Part shown: in pieces, positions 1 through 9,101 of the stretch
Numbering within the stretch: the first letter of the stretch is position 1
How the letters are laid out: every line of letters starts with the position of its first letter
DNA from: Helichrysum umbraculigerum
Taxonomy: Eukaryota; Streptophyta; Magnoliopsida; Asterales; Asteraceae
Reading direction: 5' to 3'
Assembly: GCA_949592205.1 (NCBI GenBank)
Contig: CATIUR010000003.1
Span: 147,544,759-147,608,758 of the forward strand
DNA length: 64,000 nucleotides
Program-made: the position numbers and the translations under genes
Notes under the pieces: model-generated
The model's database searches: none
Seen by the model: the letters and a program-made list of their open reading frames with translations, nothing else
What the model was told of the DNA's origin: nothing

Positions 1-480
1 TAACAAATACGGAGTATTAATTTATGAGAATCAAATTCCGCCAGTTTAAAGTACGTTTTTTATTAAAAAATTATGTTGGAGCGGTTATATATGATGTAAA
101 TGAAGCGGAGTATTTTAATAAAATATTAATGCTTAATTAATTCGTGTATAAGTATTCTAGTGTAATATGAAGCGGTGTATTTAACACAAAACCGCGTCGT
201 TGAAAGTGGGATTTGATTTGGTGGTTGGGCATTTAAGAGTCCATTTAATTTAATTTCTCATATGTTGTTGACTTGTAGTAGGCCGGCCTATAAGTAGTTT
301 CCTTTAAGTGTAGGTCATTTACTTTTTTGGGGGGAGGATATTTAGAATATTATACGTAGTATAAAAAATATTCTAGATATTTAGAATGTTAATTGGAGCG
401 GTCTGGTCATTTACTTTTTTGGGGGGAAGATGTTTAGGATATTATGCAAAACCGCTTCTTGCTACATATATCGGTGTAGT
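1..480 (+). repeat. GAAGCGGT subterminal-type motif cluster
   Basis: AT-rich DNA with at least five copies of a GAAGCGGT-like word, mostly on the plus strand. It matches, inverted, the word clustered beside the CACTA terminus at 49,500-49,989. It also contains a duplicated stretch of about 40 bp (about 312-353 and 404-446) sharing GGTCATTTACTTTTTTGGGG. No gene is seen here. Confidence 0.5.
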
Positions 481-586
481 AATTGTACGTTTGACAACAT
501 TTGTATAAATTCGAACAAATAAAAATATTTTGGCAAAACTCTCCGGCCGGCCAGTTTCCACAATAAATTGAAACAGGTATAGTTTA

Positions 587-974
587 ATGGAAGAATCTTC
601 TGGGTCTACAGAACCACCCTCTAAAAGAGGGAATACAGCGACGCATCGATTCCGAGTGTATTCCGAATTGTATACCAATTGTGTGAAAGAAATGCTAGAT
701 GAGGATAAAAAAACAAAAAGAAGAAGTAGTAAAGACGATTGATAAACTAAATCATTCAATTTATGATAAACAACAAAAGATTCAGCATATTGAGCGACGG
801 AATATGATGATTCATATAATTGAATCTTCATATATGGATTGTCTATGTGGATCTATTGCCGAAGAAAGAAAGTTACTCGAGAACTGTGAAAAGATGGTGG
901 AGACACTAGATCAAATGATCGAACAGAAAGAAAAGTGGAATAATGATGATCTGCCTAGTTTAGCGGATAGTTAA
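587..974 (+). pseudogene. Small unknown gene broken by a frameshift at an A-run
   Basis: An ATG at 587 opens a 51-codon frame that ends at 742. From about 699 the next frame continues for 91 codons to 974 with similar composition. The switch lies at the A-rich run 703-717, so the two halves most likely formed one protein of about 125-130 residues before a small indel. The second half is highly charged and probably coiled-coil: many K, E and Q residues, with segments such as KKQKEEVVKTIDKL and EERKLLENCEKMVE. I do not recognise the family. It sits inside the left part of the CACTA-like region, so it may be a transposon-encoded DNA-binding or accessory protein or a captured gene fragment. A short intron instead of a frameshift cannot be excluded, but no good GT-AG pair was noticed. 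Confidence 0.4.
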
Positions 975-1337
975 TTTTCAATTTTGTATATTTGTTCTTT
1001 ATTTATATTGTTCTTAATTGTTCTTACTTATTGGATAATAGAATGACTTTAGCTTAAAACCGATATATCATATCGCTCCTACAACATGTATCGTTCATTT
1101 TTGAGTACTACTGTACTAGCTAGCATTACACCCGCGGTAAAATTGGTGACGGAGGATGGAGGTGCGAGTAACAATTTTATAATAAAAAAATGATGTAAAT
1201 ATATTGAAGATTTATTGTATAATGCTTGTGTTATGTATTATTTATCCATGTGAAATATAATAGAAACAAATATGATTTAACTATAGTGATCTACATATTA
1301 ATGGAAATAATTTGGCCATGAACATGAGGGATTTGGG
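975..1337. other. AT-rich stretch, nothing recognised
   Basis: No coding frame, repeat or structural motif that I could support. Probably 3' flank of the broken small gene and transposon filler. Confidence 0.4.
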
Positions 1338-1451
1338 TGTAACACTCTAGGCAAATCCCACATCGGCCATGGACATGGGAGATCTGAAGACTTATAAGGG
1401 AAAAAGTCATCCTTATACGACACAACACGTTTTCGGCCCACAGTGGAAGTA

Positions 1452-1524
1452 GATTGCACGAGAACGTCGTGGTTAAGCGTGCTCGTGTGGGGGAAGTGTC
1501 CAGGATGAGTGCCTCCTGGGAAGT
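1452..1524 (+). repeat. 5S rRNA-like segment in Cassandra LTR 1
   Basis: Aligned by eye with the middle and 3' parts of plant 5S rRNA: GTTAAGCGTGCT (A-box region), then CAGGATGAGTG and CCTCCTGGGAAGT. The C-box GGATGGGTGACC is altered (GGATGAGTG-CC), so promoter strength is doubtful. Confidence 0.75.
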
Positions 1525-1672
1525 GGAAGTGGTGGTCGCCAAGAACAAAGTCGTGCGCCTGCAGGCAAAGCGGACAATATTGTGCCGTGGTAAAGGGCAG
1601 TTACATTGGGGCTTATAAGGATAATATCATCCTTACATGACACAACACATTTTGGGACCGTAAGGGTAGTAG

Positions 1673-1743
1673 ATCCCGTGAGAAAACTACAGTTAAGCAT
1701 GCTCGAGCGGGGTAGTTCCAGGATGGGTGACCTCATGGATAGT
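1673..1743 (+). repeat. 5S rRNA-like segment in Cassandra LTR 2
   Basis: GTTAAGCATGCTCGA and GGATGGGTGACCTC preserve the 5S A-box and a perfect C-box core, followed by a diverged CATGGATAGT in place of CTGGGAAGT. It lies in the truncated second Cassandra LTR. Confidence 0.75.
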
Positions 1744-1821
1744 AGTGTGGTCGCCAAGGAAAAGTCGTGCGCCTGCGGGCAAATCGGACAATATTGTGTC
1801 GTGGTAAGGCGGGATGTTACC

Positions 1822-2151
1822 GTAATGTTAGATGTTGGTGGCGCGACGAGTATGATGATAGTAGTGGGGTAATTAAGGAAGTCAAATGCTTGTGCTTTAT
1901 GTTTATAATGTTGGACGCTAGTGTTGTAGGAAGTCACCATGTGTTTAATTTTGTGGTGATATTAATATGGCGTTTTTGTCATAGTGAATCGAAGTAGTGA
2001 ATGTATACGTTTGAATTTATAAACAGTCAATATGGTGTTGCTTGCTTATGAAATTCGGACATATAAGTTTTAGCGCACGAAAAATTTGCAGGACAATGTA
2101 CTTCCACGAAAAAACAGTCAATAGCTGATCAATGTACTTCCACTAAACTTT
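1822..2151. other. Non-coding stretch, nothing recognised
   Basis: Mixed-composition DNA between the Cassandra relic and the tandem duplication. Two short direct copies of CAATGTACTTCCAC lie near 2,094 and 2,130. No gene is seen. Confidence 0.35.
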
Positions 2152-2754
2152 TAACTTTATAGTTCTCACGGGTCCAATGACCTTTTTGGCCACAATAAGA
2201 GCGTTTGTGATTTGTAACAGGAGTTTACCTTATACACCCAACACGTACCTCTCGTGTCCCCAAAAATCCTCAGGGAATTTTTAGATTCAACTTGTCATTA
2301 TAAACCTTGAAATATCGAAAAATAGACAATGGAAATAGGAGGTTGCCAGCTAATGCATGTTGACCACAATTATTTTCAAATCGTCACCAACTAATGTGGG
2401 ATAAGCTAAATGCCCACAAGTCATAACCCCATTGAGACACATCGTCTTCCATGTAACTTTAAGTTCTCACGGGTCCAATGACCTTTTTGGCCACAATAAG
2501 AGCGTTTGTGATTTGTAACAGGGGTTTACCTTATACACCCAACACGTTCCTCTCATGTCCCCAAAAATTCTCAGGGAATTTTTAGATTCAACTTGTCATC
2601 ATAAACCTTAAAATATCGAAAAATGGACAATGGAAATAAGAGGTTGCCAGCTAATGCATGTTGACCACAATTATTTTCAAATCATCATCAACTAATGTGG
2701 GATAAGCTAAATGCCCACAAGTCATAACCCCATTGAGACACATCGTCTTCCATG
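2152..2754 (+). repeat. Tandem duplication of a roughly 302-bp unit
   Basis: Copy 1 spans about 2,152-2,453 and copy 2 about 2,454-2,754. Each starts around TAACTTTA-AGTTCTCACGGG and ends CATCGTCTTCCATG. The copies differ by scattered substitutions and one 1-2 base indel near the start. There is no convincing open frame. The unit is probably a duplicated piece of a non-coding repeat. Copy 2 continues into unique sequence at 2,755. Confidence 0.85.
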
Positions 2755-2806
2755 AGGTTTTCATTAATATATATCTTCCTGAATGGCACATGAGTCCCTC
2801 GATCTC

Positions 2807-2957
2807 TGTAACAACCCGTCCCACATCGGAAACTGATAACAAATTGGAGCTCTTTATTAGTCTAAAGTTGTGTCTAATAGTTACCTTTCACTATGGTTTT
2901 TCGTTGAAAGTTGAAAATATCCGGTTAGTCACTGCTTTCGACTTTGGGGGCATTACA
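2807..2957 (+). repeat. Short TGTAACA...TTACA element, possible mini solo LTR
   Basis: A 151-bp block beginning TGTAACAACCCGTCCCACAT and ending GGGGGCATTACA. The TG...CA ends and the CCCACATCGG word recall TRIM LTRs such as the Cassandra copy upstream. No clear 5-bp target duplication is visible, so this is tentative. Confidence 0.3.
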
Positions 2958-3056
2958 TCTTAAGCATGCACATCAATTAAGAAAACATAATTTAATTGAT
3001 TCTTTATTTTAGTTAGTTTTCAAAAACACTTGAACTATATCTTACATGTATGTATG

Positions 3057-3058
<2 letters not shown>

Positions 3059-3154
<96 letters not shown>
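3059..3154. repeat. (TAA)n microsatellite
   Basis: About 32 uninterrupted TAA/AAT trinucleotide repeats. Confidence 0.97.
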
Positions 3155-3155
<1 letters not shown>

Positions 3156-3469
3156 TTTAGAATATAATAACAATAATAATATTAATATAAATAAACCAAA
3201 ATCCTGTTGAGCAATCTGGACCTTTCAATGAAAATTTACAAGGTGATCCGACGATTTAGATTTAATTAAATAATTACACTTACCATTTTAAGTATTAAAT
3301 TTAAATTTAATGAAAAATTAAATATTATTAAATATATTAATTAAAACAAAATATTGAAAAATTACACAACTTATATATAGTTATATAAAATGAATTATTG
3401 AGTCTTACTCCGTACTTCTTAAACTTTGCAACAATAAAATAGCAAGATGCTTTATAAATAAATAAATAA

Positions 3470-3472
<3 letters not shown>

Positions 3473-3547
<75 letters not shown>
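3473..3547. repeat. (TA)n microsatellite used as the insertion target of element A
   Basis: A run of TA dinucleotides stops exactly where the 5' LTR of Copia element A begins. The target duplication TATAT is 3,543-3,547 on the left and 37,351-37,355 on the right. Confidence 0.95.
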
Positions 3548-3552
<5 letters not shown>

Positions 3553-4235
3553 GGTCAAAACTGTTTCAGGTCTGAGTTGAAGTCTTGATGAGAAGACAGA
3601 GTACAAGTGATTAAAACTGTTTGTTTTAAAGGTTAAAACTGTCTTTACGAAGTTACAACTGATAGAAGACAACTGAAGAGAAGACAAGTGTTACAACTGA
3701 TTGAAGATAGATTACAACTGATAGTTATGTGTCTGTAAGTAGTTAAAACTGCTTATGTATTTGTAACTGTTAGTTATATATGAAACAGTTAAAACTGATT
3801 ATATCATTGTACTTAGTCTTTGTTACAATTGAAGCAGTTACCACTGAATGTGTAACAGTTACAACTGTTTACTTCAGAATGGTAGTTTCAACTGTTTATG
3901 ATTTTGTGATAAGTTTGAGTCGGTTATGGAAGTTATTTTATTCCATATTTGTAGGAGATTGTATAGGACTCTATGTGTTATAAATAGAGATCCTTTAGAC
4001 CTAGATAGGTTAATGTAATTGCGCAGCTTCAAGGTTTTCTGTAACCCTAATACATCAAGTGTATTCGTCTTATATCATTAATAAGATTGAAGCTTTCAGT
4101 ATATTATTGTGTTCATCATATTAATTGATATTCATTGATCTTCTTAATATTATTGAGTGTGATTCCGCAACTTCTCAATAATATATTCAAGGCTTATTAC
4201 ATACGATTGTTTATTAAGTTAAACAGGGACTAACA
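3548..4235 (+). repeat. 5' LTR of element A
   Basis: 688 bp, TG...CA bounded. U3 holds at least a dozen AACTG words (MYB-core-like) in its first 370 bp, including paired forms such as CAGTTAAAACTG and CAGTTACAACTG. A TATAAATA box lies at 3,979-3,986, which places the transcription start shortly after 4,010. The R/U5 part contains GTGATTCCGCAACTTCTC, matched in the distant LTR F. Confidence 0.95.
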
Positions 4236-4238
4236 AAG

Positions 4239-4250
4239 TGGTATCAGAGC
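4239..4250 (+). promoter_or_regulatory. Primer-binding site of element A (initiator tRNA-Met)
   Basis: TGGTATCAGAGC, complementary to the 3' end of plant initiator tRNA-Met, 3 bp after the 5' LTR. Confidence 0.9.
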
Positions 4251-4368
4251 TTGTGAAGCTTTGAAGACAGGAAGATCTGGGATTATTAGTATTAGTATTT
4301 GAGTTTTAGTTCATATATTAAGTTTTGATTTCAATGGCGACTGAAGGTAATGAAGGAATTCAAGCAAC

Positions 4369-5049
4369 TGTTAGTCCCTGTTTAACTTAATAAACAATCT
4401 TATGTAATAAGCTTTGAATATATTATTGAGAAGTTGCGGAATCACACTCAATAATATTAAGAAGATCAACAAAAATTAATTAATATGATGAACACAAGAA
4501 TATACCGAAAGCTTCAATCTTATTAATTATATAAGACGAATACACTTGATGTATTAGGGTTACAGAAAACCTTGAAGCTGCGCAAATATCATTAACCTAT
4601 CTAGGTCTAAAGGATCTCTATTTATATCACATAGAGTCCTATACAATCTCCTACATATATGGAATAAAATAACTTCCATAACTGACTCAAACTTATCACA
4701 AAATCATAAACAGTTGAAACCACCATTCTGAAGCAAACAGTTGTAACTGTTACACATTCAGTGGTAACTGCTTCAATTGTAATATAAGACTAAGTACAAA
4801 TATCTATTCAGTGTTAACTGTTTCATATATAACTAACAGTCATAAGCAGTTTTAACTACTTACAGACACATAACTATCAGTTATAATCTATCTTCAATCA
4901 GTTGTAACACTTGTCTTCTCTTCAGTTTTCTTCTATCAGTTGTAACTTCGTAAAGACAGTTTTAACCTTCAAAACAAACAGTTTTAATCACTTGTACTAT
5001 GTCTTCATCAACAACTTCAACTTAGACCTGAAACAGTTTTGACCCAACA
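4369..5049 (-). repeat. 3' LTR of element B
   Basis: 681 bp, reverse orientation. CAGTT/AACTG words are dense, as in A's LTRs, and a TATAAATAGA box occurs on the minus strand near 4,617-4,628. Confidence 0.95.
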
Positions 5050-5060
5050 ATCTCCCCCTA
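5050..5060 (-). promoter_or_regulatory. Polypurine tract of element B
   Basis: Minus strand AGGGGGAGAT abutting the 3' LTR. Confidence 0.8.
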
Positions 5061-5136
5061 AACTTAATCTGTCCTTCACAGCATTAAGTTTCTTCTAATC
5101 CTCCATTATAAGCTTCACAAAATTCTTTCAAAACTG

Positions 5137-8100
5137 TTAGTCTTTTCTTCTCTTCCTTCTATCAATCTCCTCCTTCTTATGAATCTGATTTAACACCATA
5201 TATACCAGTTCCAGAGCTACATCATCTAAAACTGCAGTTTGTAGCCTTGCATTTCTCAATCCCATCAAAAATCTCAGATTTATATCATAAAATCTATCTG
5301 TCAATAACCACATAAACACTGCATCCTCCATAACAATCTGATGTACTCCAGGTTTAGCATGATAAATCCAATTTCTGACCTTGCTAAAAGTAGCAAACTG
5401 AAATGGAAACTCTTCTGGCTCAAACATAGCCTTAATCCAATGCCATGTAACTTTTTCAACCAGATTATCAAACCTTTTTAAATCTAAATCCTTTTCCATC
5501 CCAATCTCATACATTCTCATCAAATCAGTCCTACTGATCCTCTTTATCAAATCCCTAAAAGATCTCTACCAAGATACATTTCCATCTGCTCTTTCAACTT
5601 TAATCTTGTGAATCTTAACAGGATTGACAAATTGTTCAATAGACCAATCAATGATACTAGGTAATTCAACATTAATTACCTCAGATTCCATAGGCTGTAA
5701 CAGAATAAACTCCTTCAATTCATCAATATTTCTTTCTCTATCAGGAATTTCATCTAACTCTCTCTTCTTTCTTTCAAGTTCATCTTTCTTCCTCTTCTCA
5801 GCTTCTATCTTTTCTCTTTTTTCTTTTTCTTCCTTTTCTTTCAATTTCCTTTCTTTTTCAGCCTTTTTTCTTTCCTTTTCAGCTTCTTTCTTTTCTTTTT
5901 CTTTCTTTTCAATCACATCAGGATTCATATCATCTTTATCCCATAACTCTTGCAATCTCTCTAAACTCATCTGTTTCAATGCATTCAAAGGAATATACCC
6001 ACCTTTCAGCTTTGCAATTAAATTCTTCTTCATTTGAGCTTTTGTTGGTGGTTTTGCAACCTTTTTCTTTCTTGCTTCTTCTGCTTTCTTTTTCTTAACC
6101 TGATCAACAAGATATTCAATATCATCCTGTCTCTGTTCTTTCAGCAAATATTCATCCCATTCTGCCACTTGCTCTTTTGTCATTTTCACAAACTTTCCTT
6201 CTTCAATCTCAACATCAATCAATCCCTCTGCATTTAGCTCAGCTTGTAACCTTTGAGCATATTCAGTATCATGTGCAGTTACTTCTGGTGGCACTGGTTT
6301 TTGCTTTTTCTTCTTTGGTTCTTCTACCAGTTTTCCCTTGCCCTTATCTTTTGGATCAATCTTTGGCAATTCTTTCTGTTGAACAGGAGCAGCAGCATGT
6401 TCTCTAATCTGAAATCCAGGCAAAGATGGTTGTTGTGTAGATTTCTTCTTTGGAGTTTCAACCTACTTTCCTGTTCCAGTCATCTTAGCAGTTTTAACTG
6501 GAATGCTCTTCTTCCTAGTCTTTTCAACTTGTTGAGCATCAGTTTTTACTTCTTCTTTTTCCACTGCTATCTCTGGTTTACTCACCTCATCATCATCATC
6601 ACCATCAATTTTTAACTCCTCAGTCTTTTCATCCAAATCAACCTCTACAGTCTGCTCCACTGACCCAACAACCTAAGTATGTTCAGAATTATTTTCATCT
6701 GCCACTGGGTCATTTATCTCTGTTTCCACTGTCTCATACACTGACTCATTAACCTCTGGCTCTGTAGGTGGTGTTGGAGGTGTATGCACAAATTCATCAT
6801 CCACTGGTTGTTCCATTTCAATCTCTTCATCAACTTTGTCATCATCAGACACAACCTTATCCTCCTTATTTACCTTATCACCCAAATTTGTCCAAACCTT
6901 CTCCCCCTTTTTGAAAGCATTTTGTGGAAACTGGTAAGCATCCTCAGGTTCAGAAGTATCATGAACCACATATTTCCTCCCTTTCTTCAAACATTTAATA
7001 ACAATTTTCTCCAACTGCTGCACTCTCCTCTGCAACTGAGTGATAATATCATCTTTAGCCCTATTCTTCTTCCCCTCCTTTGCAAACTTAGCCCATACAT
7101 AATCAACCATTTTCGTCAATTCCAAGTTAGTTCTAGCCTCAACACCTTCAGGATGTGACTCCTTTGGTGAATCATTGACATCATCAAACTCTGACTCATG
7201 CCTAGCATGATCATCAAAGTCCCCTTGGTTCTTGGTACTGGGACCACTAGGATCATCTACAGGTGTAGAATCATGTCCATGTGTTGCCTCTGATGGGGTC
7301 TTATTAATGTTACTTCTGTCCTGCTCTGCCAGTGGGCTAGAAGCAGTAGAAGCAGCCCTCTCAGAATGATCATCCTCCTCCTCATTGATCATCTGCTGTG
7401 ATGAATCATTTGACTGAGACACCTAAGCAGCAGCAGCCTCAGATGCCTGTTTTCTAGCCTTTTTGGCTCTAGAATATTTAGCTGTTGTGGTCCCTTGTTT
7501 TCTTTTATTACCCCCAACTACTGTGGGTTGAGAAGTGGTGGGTGGAACCATTCTCTCAGTAGTTGGTTCAGCATCAGTTGGTGGTACTGATGCTGTGGTG
7601 GAAGGTGCAGGAAGCATTGTAGAAAATAATGCTGTAACCTTCCCAGAAAATTTAGTATGTCTCTTCATATTTACAAAAAGTTTTGGTTTAAAAGAGACAA
7701 TACCAATAACTTTCTCAAGTGCAGTTAAGTTAGAAATTTGTTCATTTAAGAAGAACTGCACAAAACGTGGATACATCAAAAATTTAATCTTTGGCTGCTC
7801 AATGTTTCTAAGCATACCAGAAAATATCAGATTTGAAAAATTAAACCTTTGACCAGTTGCAAGACAAGCAATTGCATAAGCAATGTTGCTTCCAAACTGC
7901 TCAAAAGATGATCTCTTAGATGATAAGCAGTGTAAAATCGTATGTATTAAAAACCTCCACTGATGAGAAAATAAGGTTTTCTGAAAAGTAAAAACTTCAA
8001 AAGAACCCTCATAACCCATCAATCGTAAAGTATTATACATAACTGTATCATCTAAAGAAGTTATACCTGCCTCATCATCTAGTTGTAATGAAGCTCTAAC

Positions 8101-8373
8101 AGTAGCTTCTGTAACTACAACACGTGTATCCATAACTTCTGAAACGATTCTTTTAATCCCCTGTTCCTCTTCTATTGATGCATTTACCCAGAAATTGTTG
8201 ATATGATCGTGAGATATCCTGGGTGCTACAGTGAGAGCATGACGAATATGTGAAGCACGAAAGAAATCAATGATTTCCACATACTCGTTTGCCTCTGCAG
8301 GTTTCATTAAGAATGCAATCATATTGTGATCTTTTCCAATCGGTAGTTGAACAGTAGACGAAGTCGATGCCAT
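5137..8373 (-). pseudogene. Accessory 3' ORF of element B, broken by four TAG codons
   Basis: Same protein as A's 3' ORF, read leftward from the ATG at 8,373 (MASTSSTVQLP) to 5,137, about 1,079 codons. Stops at 7,423-7,425 (CAG to TAG), 6,673-6,675 (GAG to TAG), 6,463-6,465 (AAG to TAG) and 5,566-5,568 (TGG to TAG) divide it. The frame is otherwise kept throughout. The N-terminal domain (about 240 residues) is uninterrupted up to the first stop, followed by a Ser/Thr/Pro linker ending in a basic stretch. Then come the acidic region, the Lys/Glu-rich coiled coil and the conserved C-terminal domain. All four stops are UAG. CAG to TAG and TGG to TAG fit cytosine deamination; the other two are transversions. 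Confidence 0.88.
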
Positions 8374-8767
8374 GATAAGAAATCAAGTAATCGAAAAGAA
8401 TCGAAGATGATTTTACACAATCGAGAATCGATAAGACTTAGCGCAGTTGTTTGTGTGTGTAATTTTGAAAGCGTAATGAGAAACCCTAAGTGTTGAGAGT
8501 TAAGTACTAAAATTAAATCAGTTATAAGCCCTAATTTGATCAGATCCCCAATTATAACTAAAACAGTGTTAATTAAGTAAAATAACACGTTCAGTGATAA
8601 TTGTGAAAATAACCATCAGTGGTAATCAACACTTGGTTTCTCAAATGCATCATTTACATAATAAAGCTAGCAGTGCTAACTTGTACAAGCAGTACCAACC
8701 GACCAAGGCAGTGCTAACTTAATACAAGTAGTACTTCAGTTCTAGCAAAATCATATAAACAAAGCAG

Positions 8768-8811
<44 letters not shown>

Positions 8812-9101
8812 GAAAAGTAAACTCCACAAGCAGTAAAACTTCATAACCACCTGCATAAGTTAGACTCCAAGACATAGCAATATAACCTGCAGTGGTAATT
8901 CCGAACAATAATACAAGTATACAGTGTTAACTATACACCAACAGTGGTGAAGTGATTATTACCACTGTTTATACTAAAAGTAGAGAACAGTGATAACGAA
9001 ACACAATACACACAATCAGTGTTTAATAAACCAATCAGTAATAACCCAAATTGAAATCACATTAGATATTATTCACAGAATACAGTGATAAGAAAAATAA
9101 C
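8374..9101 (-). other. ACTG-rich spacer between pol and the accessory ORF of element B
   Basis: Non-coding, with many CAGTG/CACTG words and a 37-bp poly-T run (8,771-8,807) that is only a short A-rich tract in A. The poly-T is a replication-slippage or oligo-A expansion private to B. Confidence 0.6.

Larger units (their letters stand above)
1338..1821 (+). mobile_element. Cassandra TRIM retrotransposon relic with 5S rRNA-like LTRs
   Basis: A complete LTR (1,338-1,605, TGTAACA to GTTACA) is followed by only TTGG of a primer-binding site and then by a second LTR lacking its first part (about 1,610-1,821). Both LTRs contain 5S rRNA-like sequence: GTTAAGCGTGCTCG and CAGGATGAGTGCCTCC in the first, GTTAAGCATGCTCGA and CAGGATGGGTGACCTC in the second. 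These are the 5S A-box and C-box regions of the internal RNA polymerase III promoter. Carrying 5S sequence in the LTR is the defining feature of Cassandra, a non-coding terminal-repeat retrotransposon in miniature. The internal domain and the start of LTR 2 have been deleted, so the copy is dead. It is not a genuine 5S gene because the rRNA flanks are missing. Confidence 0.85.

Noticed and set aside
1452..1743. 5S rRNA genes
   Set aside because: The 5S-like parts lack the proper 5' and 3' flanks and sit inside two Cassandra LTRs, so they are retrotransposon sequence.
3337..3687. Long minus-strand frame rich in Tyr-Ile repeats
   Set aside because: It is translation of the (TA)n microsatellite and the start of an LTR, not a gene.
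5624..6615. Phe/Ser-rich plus-strand frames
   Set aside because: They are antisense shadows of the Lys/Glu-rich coiled coil of B's accessory ORF.
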